A DNA stretch of 64,000 bases from Calditrichota bacterium (GTDB taxonomy: Bacteria; Calditrichota; Calditrichia; Calditrichales; J004): NCBI GenBank assembly GCA_013112635.1, contig JABFGF010000010.1, positions 56,968 through 120,967 of the forward strand. The letters run 5' to 3'. The notes under the pieces were generated by a model, which was not told where the DNA came from, ran no database searches, and was given only the letters and a program-made list of their open reading frames with translations. The number at the start of each line of letters is the position of its first letter. Position 1 is the stretch's first letter. The translations under genes and the position numbers were made by a program. Below are positions 8,927 to 19,230 of the stretch, one piece after another.

Positions 8927-11900
8927 TTATTTTACAAGAATCATTCGTCCAATTTTCGAATATTTTCCTGCACTAAAACGATAAACGTACATTCCACTGG
9001 AAACTTTAGTTCCATTCAGGTTAGTTCCATCCCAACTTACAACATGTTGGCCGACATCATAAACAGAACTATTTAGAATTGTTTTAACCACTTTACCTGT
9101 TATATCATATACTGTCAGACTAACTTTACTTTGTTGAGGTAGTTGAAATTTTAAATTTGTAACAGGATTAAATGGATTTGGATAATTATTGAATAAAACA
9201 AATTTGTCAGGAATCGGAACTTCAATTTCTACAACCTCTTCAACTTTAACCACACCGCTAAAGCTTACAGATTCAAGCTGGTAAGAATATACATCTCCTG
9301 ATTGAACGGAGTAGTCCACAAATTCATACCTTGTTTCAGAGCTTGTATTTCCCTGACCTGCTATAATTTCATCGTTCATCTTAGACCATTCATCTTCTTC
9401 GCTTAGCCTTTTATAAACATTGAAACCATAATTTTCAGTTTCAGATTTAGTAACCCACAGAAGAGTAACTTTGTCTAACTCAGGTTCTGCTTCAAAAGTA
9501 GAAAGTTCAACCGGTAAAGAGTTATCAGTTCCACCAGCAGCATCGCCAAGAGTATAATAGTCTCCAGCAGTAATAAAAGCAGTTGATTGTATTGTCCCAG
9601 TTCCTGTTCCGCTCCCATCTCCGCCAATACTCGTCCAAACACCACTTTGTAGTTGGGCAACATCAAGTTCTGTTGCGCTATTATCAACGCCATCATTCGC
9701 GTTATAGCTAAGAGTCATTTGAATACTTCCGCTAATTCCACCAGTTGCTCCAACACGTGATACTTCCCAGTAACGAACAGAAGAAACCAAGGCAAGTCCA
9801 GCATCTAAATCAGGATCAAATCCACTAGCACTGGAATTTATTTGCTCAACCATTCTCACATAACCGGCAGTCAATGAAGCAAAATCAAGTGTAAGTGGCA
9901 GATACTCACCACCTTTTCCTGTTGCATAAGTAAATGATTGTGCTCCACCGCCATATTCTTTTGCCAAACGACCACTTACGTATCTTGCAGATGAAGCTCC
10001 ACTTACAGACCCGCTTTGGCCTATTATAAAATTATTGGAACCAGTTGTTGTAACCAAACCATCTACACCAAAAGTGAATGTTCCTTCAACAACAGGAGAT
10101 TGTTGAACTGAAAGTCCGCTTGTATTACTAAGAGTCAGATTGTTAAACGTTACATCAGTTCCACCGCTTATGGTTTGCTGAGATGAACCATCTAATGTAA
10201 CAGTTCCTGTTGAACCACTAAATAGTCCACCAGCCCCTGAAATATTTCCGGCAAGATTTGCGCCACCGCCCGGAGTAACTGTTCCGGCATTCAATGTAGT
10301 AGTACCGGCAACATCTAATAGTCCATTTGACTGGTATTCACCGGAACCATTCTTAGTAAAGTCACCACCAACTGTAACAGTACCAGATGATGAAAGAGTT
10401 GTTGAATTATTAATTGTTAAATGATGATATGTATCTGTCTGGATAGTACCAGTGTTATATTGTACTGTTGACCCAGACGAGTATGTAGTATTTGCATTAT
10501 CAAATGGCCCGGAAATTGTTGTTCCATTAAATGTGAGTTGGTCTCCACTTCCAATTGTAATTGCTGTAGTTCCCAAATTTAAGGTTCCACCAGTAAGTGT
10601 CAAAGTAGCGCCTGCTCCGGAAAGTGTAATACTTTGATATGAAGAAGCCGTGACACCTGCATCATAAATAGCAGTGTTCGTTCCGCCTATGACAACCGCA
10701 TCGCCAGTTTGAGGAACAGCATCACCATCCCAGTTTGTTGCAGTAGACCAATTATCATTTCCGCCACCTGCATCCCATGTAATTGTCGCGCCTGCTGATC
10801 CAAAAGCAATTATGCCATCATTTGTAGGTAAAGCACTTAAAGCATCATTAATTTTGACTGTAGTACCACCAACCGTTTGTGCAATAGTATTTGGATAAGA
10901 ATATGCCGGACCAGATCCATTTTGGACAATAAGTCTGTTTCTGGAAGTTGGGGAGAATCCTGTACCAGTAAAAGTTCCGGTAAAATTATAAGTGAAAGAG
11001 CCACCAGTCCCTACTTCTGAAACAACATAATGATGAGAAGTAGCGATAGCATTTATATTTGTTGGCGCTGTACCACCTGGATCACCTTGAACAGCTTCGA
11101 TTTCAAGAATACTCGTACCAACATTATTAGTTAAATATTCAAAAGTAGCGGGAAGATATGGATTATAACCAATTGGAAATTCAAAAGTTACACCACCACT
11201 GGCAAAAGCCTTCTGCAGTGGACCGTCAACCATTTGTGTTGCATCAGGAGTTCCTGATACTGTGGCAGCACTTGCTAACCTAAGGCTTTTTGTTGAAGTA
11301 GTTGTAATGATTCCATCAGTAAGTGTTAGCTGAGTTCCGACTGTCAAAGTACCAGTAGATGTAATCACTCCACTTGCATTATTGACTTCAACTGTCCCGA
11401 TCGTTATATCCGTTGGCAATGTTTCTTGAGCTGACCCATTAAATACAATTGCCCCTGAGCTTGTCGTGTAGGTATTAAACTGAGTAATATCTGTTCCGCC
11501 AGTTTGAAGGGTCCCAGCTGCATCTATTTGTAAACTCAATGTGTTATCAGAGTAAGTAGTAGTTCCTGCAACATCACGTATTTGACCTACTTCAGAAAAA
11601 GCAAGTGTTCCATCCTGAACTCTAAGAGTACCATTATCATTAAAACGAATTTGGGAGCCAGCATTACCTGTCACAGTAACTTCACTTCCATTTGTTTTAT
11701 TAACAGTAAAATTAAACACCTCAATATTTCCACTTGATAAACTAACTGCAGAAGCCCCGCTTCCACCCATAATTAATTCACCAGCGCTTGAAGTACCGAC
11801 AGTAGCTGTACCTGCAGACATAGACAAACTTCCCTCTACAGTAGCAGTGCTTGTTGTACTTATAGTTGAATTATGCCCCATATCAACAGCGCCAGTCATT

Positions 11901-13408
11901 GTAGAAGCACCTGCGCCAGTGGTCAATGTTCCATCCAGTGTTAACCCTGCACAATTGAAGGTTGCCCCTCCTGTATTTACAGATCCTGCAGAACTAATTG
12001 AAGCATCACTTGTTGTGCTAATACTTGCAGTACTGGTTATTGACCCGGTTACTGAAAGATCTGTCCCGGTACCGTCACCAACCGTCAAAGTATTGCCTCC
12101 TGCAGCCAAAGTGCTTGAGACCGTTAAAACATTACTAACTGTACGTCCTGCAACCCCAGATATTGTCACTGTACCACTACTAATTGTTACATTTGGAACG
12201 GTTGCAGGCCATTCATCTCCAGAGGTTTCCCCAGATGTATATTGAAGTGTTGCGGATCCGCCATATGCTAAAGTACCACCATTTTCGCTAAATGTACCAG
12301 CACCCTTTGAGAATGTACCATTAACCGTAAAAGTCCCGCCAGTTACATCAAATGTACCATCACCTGTTTGAGTAAAAGTACCACCTACAGTTCTGGTAGA
12401 ACCTAATGTCATAGTTCCTGAAGAATTAACTGTAACATTTGTTGGAGGACTTGCAGTCGGCCATTCATTTCCTAAAGTCAAACTATTATTTGTTGTATAT
12501 GAAAGAGTTGTAGTTCCTGAATATGCTAAAGCAGCTTCATTTAAAAAGGTGACACCATTTGAATTTGGCTGTAAAAAAAGTCCATTGGTAATTGTATAAT
12601 TTACAGCCCCTATAGCTAGCTGAGTTTCATCAAAGGACAAAGTTCTTGCCCCAGTTGGTGGCGCATGTTCTATTGCATAAAAAGATGTTGCCGCTTCTAT
12701 GCGCATTCTAATATTTACAGAGGCCTTAATACTTAAAGTTGCAGTTTCGGCAGTAAAAGTTCCACCCGACTTATCAAATGTGTAACCATTCAATGCAGAA
12801 TATCCAAGTGTAATTGTTGAGCTACCTGCTTGGAATGTACCAGATGATTGAAAAAACTGACCGCTTAAAATAATGTTTGTGGACAGATTATTATCAACAG
12901 TACTTGTTCCGCTAACAGTAAAATTAAAAAATTCAAGAGATGGGTTTCCAAAAGTACCGCTAAGAGTTTGCGTGCCTGACCCATTAAAGTCAACGGAAAT
13001 TCCGTTCGCGTTATCATTAAACTTTGCACCTGAATTGATCGTAAAATTTCCACCAACATTTAAAGTGGCACCACCTGACCCATCGGTAACATCCCCATTT
13101 ATTGTAACATGAGTACCAACAGTCAGAGTGTTGGCGTTCAAATCTAATGTACCACCACTGTTTATTGTAAGAGAGTCAACCGTTGTGCTAGCTAAATCTA
13201 AAGTTACAGTATGCGTATTAGCAATAACAACCTCATCCCCTGCACCTGGAACTCCAGAAGGTGTCCAAGTACCGGCTGTATTCCAATTTCCAGTCCCGGC
13301 AGATGTTTTTGTCCCAGCAAAAACTGCTGTTGACATAATAAGCATTAAGAAGATAGTAACTCGTTGTATCCGCTTACTATTTGTTGAAGTAAAAGTACCA
13401 AAGGCCAT
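8927..13408 (-). CDS. Giant beta-helical surface protein with type IX sorting domain
   Basis: 1493 residues; GAGGAG lies 8 bases before the ATG. Signal peptide ends near AVFAG. The N-terminus (WNTAGTWTPSGVPGAGDEVV, then VDSLTINSGGTLDLN) resembles G8/parallel beta-helix starts. The bulk is Gly/Thr/Ser-rich, with many irregular repeats like GTLTVGTQLTLTDG and two G-P-L-x-K type blocks. Near residue 1300 a typical cargo hinge appears (LPVELSTFEAE), then a fibronectin-like segment, then the sorting domain at about 1405-1493 (YPNPFNPVTNLKFQLP, KVSLTVYDITGKVV, SSGMYVYRF). It is probably an adhesin or stalk-like surface protein and the natural cargo of the adjacent PorU/PorV-like pair. The long open frames on the opposite strand are composition artefacts. 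Confidence 0.85.
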   Translation of the reverse strand: MAFGTFTSTNSKRIQRVTIFLMLIMSTAVFAGTKTSAGTGNWNTAGTWTPSGVPGAGDEVVIANTHTVTLDLASTTVDSLTINSGGTLDLNANTLTVGTHVTINGDVTDGSGGATLNVGGNFTINSGAKFNDNANGISVDFNGSGTQTLSGTFGNPSLEFFNFTVSGTSTVDNNLSTNIILSGQFFQSSGTFQAGSSTITLGYSALNGYTFDKSGGTFTAETATLSIKASVNIRMRIEAATSFYAIEHAPPTGARTLSFDETQLAIGAVNYTITNGLFLQPNSNGVTFLNEAALAYSGTTTLSYTTNNSLTLGNEWPTASPPTNVTVNSSGTMTLGSTRTVGGTFTQTGDGTFDVTGGTFTVNGTFSKGAGTFSENGGTLAYGGSATLQYTSGETSGDEWPATVPNVTISSGTVTISGVAGRTVSNVLTVSSTLAAGGNTLTVGDGTGTDLSVTGSITSTASISTTSDASISSAGSVNTGGATFNCAGLTLDGTLTTGAGASTMTGAVDMGHNSTISTTSTATVEGSLSMSAGTATVGTSSAGELIMGGSGASAVSLSSGNIEVFNFTVNKTNGSEVTVTGNAGSQIRFNDNGTLRVQDGTLAFSEVGQIRDVAGTTTYSDNTLSLQIDAAGTLQTGGTDITQFNTYTTSSGAIVFNGSAQETLPTDITIGTVEVNNASGVITSTGTLTVGTQLTLTDGIITTTSTKSLRLASAATVSGTPDATQMVDGPLQKAFASGGVTFEFPIGYNPYLPATFEYLTNNVGTSILEIEAVQGDPGGTAPTNINAIATSHHYVVSEVGTGGSFTYNFTGTFTGTGFSPTSRNRLIVQNGSGPAYSYPNTIAQTVGGTTVKINDALSALPTNDGIIAFGSAGATITWDAGGGNDNWSTATNWDGDAVPQTGDAVVIGGTNTAIYDAGVTASSYQSITLSGAGATLTLTGGTLNLGTTAITIGSGDQLTFNGTTISGPFDNANTTYSSGSTVQYNTGTIQTDTYHHLTINNSTTLSSSGTVTVGGDFTKNGSGEYQSNGLLDVAGTTTLNAGTVTPGGGANLAGNISGAGGLFSGSTGTVTLDGSSQQTISGGTDVTFNNLTLSNTSGLSVQQSPVVEGTFTFGVDGLVTTTGSNNFIIGQSGSVSGASSARYVSGRLAKEYGGGAQSFTYATGKGGEYLPLTLDFASLTAGYVRMVEQINSSASGFDPDLDAGLALVSSVRYWEVSRVGATGGISGSIQMTLSYNANDGVDNSATELDVAQLQSGVWTSIGGDGSGTGTGTIQSTAFITAGDYYTLGDAAGGTDNSLPVELSTFEAEPELDKVTLLWVTKSETENYGFNVYKRLSEEDEWSKMNDEIIAGQGNTSSETRYEFVDYSVQSGDVYSYQLESVSFSGVVKVEEVVEIEVPIPDKFVLFNNYPNPFNPVTNLKFQLPQQSKVSLTVYDITGKVVKTILNSSVYDVGQHVVSWDGTNLNGTKVSSGMYVYRFSAGKYSKIGRMILVK

Positions 13409-13453
13409 TTTGATGCTCCTCTTAAATATTACGAGTAGTTTCTATTTTAAATT

Positions 13454-14260
13454 TTAATTATTTGCTAAAATACCAAATCTCCAGCCCGCCTTATCTTCAG
13501 CACGTGGAGAAAAAAGTTCATCTAATTTTTTTCTAAGTAAATTTTCAGTTAAACCTCTTACAATTTTTCCGTTTTCAGCGTAAGACACCATACCGGTTTC
13601 TTCAGAAACAATAACAACAAAAGCATCTGTCTGCTCCGATAATCCCAACGCAGCTCTATGCCTTGTCCCCAATGAAGGATCAATATCCGGGTTTTGTGAT
13701 AAAGGCAATAAACATTTTGCTGCCAAAACAATATCATTTTGAACAACAACTGCACCATCATGTAATGGCGACCGTGGATTAAAAACAGAAATAAGCAGTT
13801 GCTCCGAAAGCTTTGCCTGCATTGCAATCCCACTTTCCAGGATACTTTTAATGTTCATATCTTTTAGTAAAACTATCAATGCTCCATAATTCTTTTTCGA
13901 AAGATCCAAAGTTGCATTAACAATCTGATCTATAAAACGCAATTCGTCAACACGTACAATTTGCCTGATAATTCTATTTTGTCCTAAGTAGATCAAAAGT
14001 CGTCTCAATTCTGGTTGAAATACAATAACAAAAGCTAAAACCCAAACAGTTTTCAAACTGGACATCATCCATGAAAGTGCACTCATATTCAGTAAATCTC
14101 CAACTACTGAAAAAACAACTATGAGAAGCAAACCGATAAACATCCTTATTGCGACACCACCTTTTAAAAACTGGTAAAGCTTAAAAATGATAGCACTAAC
14201 TATCAAAATATCAACTACATCAAAGATTGTTACAGGTAAAAAGCCAACTTTAAATATCAT
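13454..14260 (-). CDS. cdaA: Diadenylate cyclase, CdaA type
   Basis: 268 residues. Three N-terminal membrane helices (about 12-30, 38-57, 70-81) precede a DAC catalytic domain with both hallmark motifs, DGA at 168-170 and RHR at 200-202. The enzyme condenses two ATP to cyclic di-AMP, a second messenger that controls potassium and osmolyte transport and envelope homeostasis. It ends the run tilS-hpt-ftsH-TPR-folP-cdaA, lying 138 bases downstream of folP. The match in length and topology to CdaA proteins is complete. No cdaR or glmM lies next to it here, unlike in Firmicutes. Confidence 0.95.
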   Translation of the reverse strand: MIFKVGFLPVTIFDVVDILIVSAIIFKLYQFLKGGVAIRMFIGLLLIVVFSVVGDLLNMSALSWMMSSLKTVWVLAFVIVFQPELRRLLIYLGQNRIIRQIVRVDELRFIDQIVNATLDLSKKNYGALIVLLKDMNIKSILESGIAMQAKLSEQLLISVFNPRSPLHDGAVVVQNDIVLAAKCLLPLSQNPDIDPSLGTRHRAALGLSEQTDAFVVIVSEETGMVSYAENGKIVRGLTENLLRKKLDELFSPRAEDKAGWRFGILANN

Positions 14261-14398
14261 AAAAGTATTGCTACATTCGATATAAATTTATATTTCTTTA
14301 AATAAAATCTCTTTTTGATTTACATAATTGACATTATTATAAACATAAGAAATACTTCGCCACAATTTTTTACTGTAAAACCCTACTTTTTCAAAAAG

Positions 14399-15553
14399 TT
14401 ACGCTGCTAAAATTTTGCCGATGATTTTTTTCACCTGAAGTGTTTTTTCAATATCATGTACACGTAGTATATCAGCGCCGTTTAACAATGAATAAATTTC
14501 AGTTGTAAGGCTTCCAAAAATTCGTTCTTCTACATCTCTTTCTATTATTTTTCCAATAAAAGATTTTCTCGATGTACCTATTAATATGGGTTTATCGAGG
14601 AATGTAAAATCTTTTACGTCTCTTAACAACTTTAAATTGTCAGAAACAGACTTTCCAAAACCAATCCCAGGATCAATAATAGTTTTTCCTCCATTTAGAG
14701 ATTCTAACTCCACACTTCTTTCTTCTAAAAACCGGTAAACAGTTTCATGTAAATCATCATATTGAGGATTCTCTTGCATATTCTTCGGTGTTCCTTTTAT
14801 ATGCATTAAAATAACAGGGCATTTTTTTTCCTCAATAACTTCTTTCATTTTCTGATCAAAAACTGTACCACTTATATCATTAATGATATTGGCTCCCGCT
14901 TCAATTGACTCTTTTGCTACTCTACTTTTATATGTATCAATTGAAATAAGGGCATTTGAATCTGCCCTAATCCCCTCAATTACAGGGAGCACACGACCTA
15001 ATTCTTCAGACAAACAAACTTCCTCAGCGCCCGGCCTGGTTGACTCTCCTCCGATATCAATTATATCTGCACCCGCTTCAACCATTTGTAGTGCATGGTC
15101 GATTGCCCTTTGTTTATCAAAAAATTTTCCACCATCTGAAAATGAATCCGGAGTAACATTTAATATGCCCATTATTATAGGAGATTGATTAAAATCCAGC
15201 ATGAACTGACCAATTTTCCAACACTTCTTTTTTACAGATGTGTAATAATTGACCAATTTTTGAAAAAAATTATTTACCTGATCATCATTGAAAACTGTTT
15301 TTTGCACAGTATTAAGTAAATTTTGCTCAGGTAAAACTTTTAAAATAACTTTTTCTTTATTCTGGTATACAGATTGAAGAAAAGGTTCAAATAAATTAAC
15401 AGCCTTATTAAGATCATCAATTTGCTGTACAGTGAGTTTGCTTAATAAAAAAAGATAGTTCCCTTCTTTGATAAGATTATCTTCGATATGATAAGCTTGT
15501 TTTATTGAACTTGCTCTTTGCCTTGTAGACACAAATAGTAAACGCGAATCCAT
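14399..15553 (-). CDS. folP: Dihydropteroate synthase with N-terminal extension
   Basis: 384 residues from the ATG at 15551-15553, which shares bases with the upstream stop as TGATG. The DHPS TIM barrel occupies about 112-384: IMGILNVTPDSFSDGG, the pterin/sulfonamide-loop sequence DIGGESTRPGAE, NDISG, and the C-terminal RVHDIEKT. It makes 7,8-dihydropteroate from the pterin pyrophosphate and 4-aminobenzoate. Typical FolP is about 280 residues, so the first ~110 residues (with ASSIKQAYHIEDNLIKEGNY) are extra and match no domain I recognise. It lies between the TPR gene and cdaA; ftsH-folP neighbourhoods are common in bacteria. Confidence 0.93.
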   Translation of the reverse strand: MDSRLLFVSTRQRASSIKQAYHIEDNLIKEGNYLFLLSKLTVQQIDDLNKAVNLFEPFLQSVYQNKEKVILKVLPEQNLLNTVQKTVFNDDQVNNFFQKLVNYYTSVKKKCWKIGQFMLDFNQSPIIMGILNVTPDSFSDGGKFFDKQRAIDHALQMVEAGADIIDIGGESTRPGAEEVCLSEELGRVLPVIEGIRADSNALISIDTYKSRVAKESIEAGANIINDISGTVFDQKMKEVIEEKKCPVILMHIKGTPKNMQENPQYDDLHETVYRFLEERSVELESLNGGKTIIDPGIGFGKSVSDNLKLLRDVKDFTFLDKPILIGTSRKSFIGKIIERDVEERIFGSLTTEIYSLLNGADILRVHDIEKTLQVKKIIGKILAA

Positions 15554-17121
15554 CAATTCTGAATACTCGGCTCGTTTCGATCCATTTCTTCTCGTAGCTT
15601 TCTTATTCCCAACATAGCTTCTTTTGCAAACTGATCGTCATCGGATGTTTTTAATCTTACACGATCTTGATAATATTTTAGCGCCTGTTCTTTGCTGCCA
15701 AGCATTTCAGAAGCAATACCCGCATAAAGATAGGCATCAAGATTATTATCTAATTCAATTGCTTCTTTAAACAAATCCAAAGCGCCTTCATAATCTGCCT
15801 GAGAATAAGAAACGATTCCAAGATTGTAAATAACGTTAGAATCCTTCGGAAAACGAGCAGCTAAATTTTGATATATGTCTTTTGCCTTTTCAAATTTGGA
15901 AGTCTTTATATATAATGTTGCTAACAAACCTAATATTTTAGAATCCTGATTATTTAAAGACAGATAGTTTTCCAGAGTTTTTAGTGCACCTGTCGTTCCC
16001 ATTCCTTTTTCATAACCATTGCCACTCAAATAAAACAAATTTGCCAAGTCAAAAACAGCATCTGCAAAACCAGGATCCAATTCAATGGTTTTTAATAAAA
16101 CCGATTTTCTATTCTTAAACTCCAACTCTTCTAATCGCGATGGTAAAAGATGACTTAACAAATAGTAAACCCTTGCATCCCTTGGCTCATCAATGAATGC
16201 TTTTTTCAAAAACAGCTCTGCCTTCTCATATTCTCTTTCACGAATTGCCATTCTTCCTAATAGAAATGCTACTTCGGGTAAATCTTCTTTTTGGTTTTTT
16301 AATGTGTAAAGAATCTTCTTTGCTTTTTCAAAATCCGGGTTGACTATATCGACATATTTTAATTTGTTAAAATCATATTGAAATTGTAATCCTCTTTTTA
16401 CAAATAACTTGGCCAAAACAAGTTGAGCCGCATTAGAGCTATCAGCATTAAGAATTGTCTCAGTAGATTCAAAATCGTTCTTCAATACAGAAACCTCTGC
16501 CAATAAATGTTCTTTTTTGCTGAGCAGAAGTTTTATATCTGTCTTAAAATATAGATTCAGATCTGCCAAAAACTTTTTAAATTCTTTTTCGATGGAATCC
16601 ATTTTTATTACAGTTTCCAGGGTGTCACCATCAAAATATGCATTCAGCCAATAATCGCCATCCTTATTAAATGAACTTTCGATCAATACATGGGGATTCA
16701 AATTAATTGCGAGCTCTTTCCAGTTTTGGTATTCAGCTACCTTTTCTTCACCAAGGGTTTTGTAAAACCATTCCCATTTATGAACGAGATAACGTCCTTT
16801 TAATTTATACGTATTTCTTTTCAGCAAGTCAGCAAGAAGTAGAGAATTCCCGTTTAATTCAAAAGTATTATTTGCAGATAATGTCGGTAAGATTACAAGT
16901 CGGTCTGCGGGCTGAGGAGGTTTTTTTGCTGCCCAAAGCAAGCTATATGATACGATTACAATTAGATTTATCGTAACTGTTTTCGAAAAAACTTTTTCCC
17001 GGGAAATCAGTTTCGATTTTCGTAAAAATGAAAATGTCAGGTTAGCGAAAATCAATGCTGCTAATAAAAGAACAGTTCCGCCAGCTATCCCACCTGAAAG
17101 AAACTTAACGAATTCAGCCAC
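15553..17121 (-). CDS. Membrane-anchored TPR protein
   Basis: 522 residues. Two hydrophobic segments near the N-terminus (about 8-32 and 47-66) are followed by an extracytoplasmic or cytoplasmic region of ~130 residues. Tandem TPR motifs then run from about 215 to 500 (AKLFVKRGLQFQYD, ARVYYLLSHLLP, ILGLLATLYIKTSKFEKAKD, VIYNLGIVSYSQADYEGALD). No enzymatic motif is visible. It sits between ftsH and folP, overlapping folP by TGATG, so it belongs to that transcription unit. It may be a scaffold for envelope proteins or a partner of FtsH, but the function is unknown. Confidence 0.75.
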   Translation of the reverse strand: MAEFVKFLSGGIAGGTVLLLAALIFANLTFSFLRKSKLISREKVFSKTVTINLIVIVSYSLLWAAKKPPQPADRLVILPTLSANNTFELNGNSLLLADLLKRNTYKLKGRYLVHKWEWFYKTLGEEKVAEYQNWKELAINLNPHVLIESSFNKDGDYWLNAYFDGDTLETVIKMDSIEKEFKKFLADLNLYFKTDIKLLLSKKEHLLAEVSVLKNDFESTETILNADSSNAAQLVLAKLFVKRGLQFQYDFNKLKYVDIVNPDFEKAKKILYTLKNQKEDLPEVAFLLGRMAIREREYEKAELFLKKAFIDEPRDARVYYLLSHLLPSRLEELEFKNRKSVLLKTIELDPGFADAVFDLANLFYLSGNGYEKGMGTTGALKTLENYLSLNNQDSKILGLLATLYIKTSKFEKAKDIYQNLAARFPKDSNVIYNLGIVSYSQADYEGALDLFKEAIELDNNLDAYLYAGIASEMLGSKEQALKYYQDRVRLKTSDDDQFAKEAMLGIRKLREEMDRNEPSIQN

Positions 17122-17169
17122 TCTATTTAATACCTAAATAATTTGGACTATGAAGAAGAATTACCGGAC

Positions 17170-19206
17170 CTATTTTGTTTCAGGGTTTTCTGACTCTCCC
17201 TTTTCCTCTTCTGTCCCGTCAGATTTTGTGGCGTCCTTACCATTTTCTTTATTTCCATTGGCGGGGGAAGTAAAAGCTGCTGCATCAATTTTCTCGCCCC
17301 TCAGAATCATATCGATCTGTTCCCCATCTAACAACTCGTGTTCTAAAAGCGCATTAGTCAAATCATGAAGTTTGTCTAAATTGTCTTTTAGTAGTTTTTC
17401 TGTTTTTTCTTCCGTTTCAGAAATAATTCTATTTACTTCAACATCAATTTCATAAGCAATTTTGTCGCTAAAATCACGATGCTGAGATATCTCCCGGCCA
17501 AGAAAAATTTCCTGTTCTTTTTGCCCGTAAGTAACAGCACCCAACTTTTCACTCATTCCCCATTCACATACCATTTTACGCGCCAGGGAAGTTGCTCTCT
17601 CCAAATCATTTGAAGCACCTGTTGTAAATTCATTAAAAATAAGTTTTTCAGCAACACGTCCGCCAAACAAAACGGCAAGTCTACTCTCACAATATGTTTT
17701 TGAATGCGTATGCTTATCATCATCCGGTAAATGCCAGGTAAGACCCAACGCCCGACCACGTGGAATGATAGTAACTTTGTGAACCGGATCTGATTCTGGT
17801 ACTAACTTTCCGACTAATGCATGGCCTGCTTCATGGTATGCCGTGGTTTTCTTTTCTTCATCCGACAAAATCATAGATTTACGTTCCATACCCATCATGA
17901 TTTTATCTTTAGCTTCTTCAAAATCATCCATGCCAACAGTTTCTTTATCCCTGCGGGCTGCCAATAAAGCTGCTTCATTAACAAGATTCGCGATATCAGC
18001 TCCGGATAAACCAGGTGTTCCTTTTGCAAGAGTTTCAATATTTACTGAATCATCTAATGGTACTTCTTTTGTATGCACCTTTAAGATCCCGCTTCTTCCG
18101 CGGACATCTGGCCGATCCACCACAATCTGTCTGTCAAATCTTCCCGGCCTTAACAATGCGGCATCTAAAACATCCGGGCGATTAGTTGCTGCTATAAGAA
18201 TTACGCCTTCTTTTGTGTCAAACCCATCCATCTCAACCAGAAGCTGGTTCAAGGTTTGTTCGCGTTCATCATGCCCGCCACCAAGGCCTGCGCCACGATG
18301 CCGTCCTACAGCATCCATTTCATCAATAAAAATTATACAAGGTGCATTCTTCCTACCCATCTCAAAAAGATCACGAACACGGCTGGCACCGACACCAACA
18401 AACATTTCAACAAAATCTGCACCACTCATACTAAAAAAAGGAACGCCTGCTTCACCGGCAACTGCTTTTGCAAGCAATGTTTTTCCTGTTCCCGGAGGGC
18501 CTAACAGCAATGCCCCTTTAGGGATTTTACCGCCAAGTTTTTGAAATTTTTGTGGGAATTTAAGGAACTCAATTATTTCCTGGAGTTCCATTTTTGCTTC
18601 ATCGGCTCCGGCAACATCACTAAAAGTTATTTTCGCTTTATCAGGGGTTAACATACGTGCTTTGCTTTTACCAAAACTAAACAAACCACGGCCGCCGCCT
18701 GTACCGCCACCTTGCATACGCCGGGCAATAAAAACCCATAAAATTGCAATAAACAACAATGGGAAAACTACATTATAGAATAAAATACCCCATTCTTTTT
18801 CAGGCTCAACAAATTTAAACTGGATATTTTTTTCTTCCCATGTTTTAATTACAGATTCGTCAACATAAGGAAGGATTGTCTTAAAAAACTCAGTTTCAAT
18901 TCCGTTGGCAGGGTCGGTTCCAAAAAATTCTTTTCGTTTTAAAACACCAGAGAATATTTTTTCACCCTCTTTTAAGGATATTTCTCCACTTGCAATTTTG
19001 TCCGCATTTAGAAACTCCATGTACTTTGAATATGAAACTTCATATTCCATGGCACTGTTATCCGGCCACAACCGGGTAAAAAATAAAGCGAAGAATAGAA
19101 CAGCTACCCAAACAAGCCCGTTCTTAGATAATTTTTTCCACTGGAATTCATCATCTTTTTTATTTTTATTATCAGAATCGTTATCTTTTTTAAAATCGTC
19201 ACTCAT
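17170..19206 (-). CDS. ftsH: ATP-dependent zinc metalloprotease FtsH
   Basis: 678 residues. Two membrane helices (about 30-45 and 141-161) flank a small periplasmic domain. The AAA+ ATPase has Walker A GPPGTGKT at 236-243, Walker B FIDEMDAV and the pore loop FVEMFVG. The peptidase zinc site is HEAGH at 458-462 with the third ligand in [10 protein letters not shown]. The C-terminus is an acidic tail. FtsH degrades misfolded and regulatory membrane and cytosolic proteins and often controls LpxC in lipid A makers. It follows hpt by 24 bases on the same strand. All catalytic residues are intact. Confidence 0.98.
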   Translation of the reverse strand: MSDDFKKDNDSDNKNKKDDEFQWKKLSKNGLVWVAVLFFALFFTRLWPDNSAMEYEVSYSKYMEFLNADKIASGEISLKEGEKIFSGVLKRKEFFGTDPANGIETEFFKTILPYVDESVIKTWEEKNIQFKFVEPEKEWGILFYNVVFPLLFIAILWVFIARRMQGGGTGGGRGLFSFGKSKARMLTPDKAKITFSDVAGADEAKMELQEIIEFLKFPQKFQKLGGKIPKGALLLGPPGTGKTLLAKAVAGEAGVPFFSMSGADFVEMFVGVGASRVRDLFEMGRKNAPCIIFIDEMDAVGRHRGAGLGGGHDEREQTLNQLLVEMDGFDTKEGVILIAATNRPDVLDAALLRPGRFDRQIVVDRPDVRGRSGILKVHTKEVPLDDSVNIETLAKGTPGLSGADIANLVNEAALLAARRDKETVGMDDFEEAKDKIMMGMERKSMILSDEEKKTTAYHEAGHALVGKLVPESDPVHKVTIIPRGRALGLTWHLPDDDKHTHSKTYCESRLAVLFGGRVAEKLIFNEFTTGASNDLERATSLARKMVCEWGMSEKLGAVTYGQKEQEIFLGREISQHRDFSDKIAYEIDVEVNRIISETEEKTEKLLKDNLDKLHDLTNALLEHELLDGEQIDMILRGEKIDAAAFTSPANGNKENGKDATKSDGTEEEKGESENPETK

Positions 19207-19230
19207 TAATATTCCTTTTTAATGGCTTAA

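Noticed and set aside
11847..12245. Plus-strand open frame of 132 codons, with others at 12873-13112 and 13128-13457, inside the giant surface gene
   Set aside because: They lie opposite a Gly/Thr/Ser-rich coding strand whose composition keeps the reverse frame open. They have no ribosome binding site and give Val/Pro-rich low-complexity products.
9700..13100. Repetitive sequence considered as CRISPR or tandem repeat array
   Set aside because: Repeats are irregular, in frame and degenerate, without identical units or unique spacers; they are protein-level beta-helix repeats.
17843..18544. Plus-strand open frame of 233 codons opposite ftsH
   Set aside because: ftsH is intact and highly conserved on the minus strand; the antisense product is serine-rich with no recognisable domain and no ribosome binding site.
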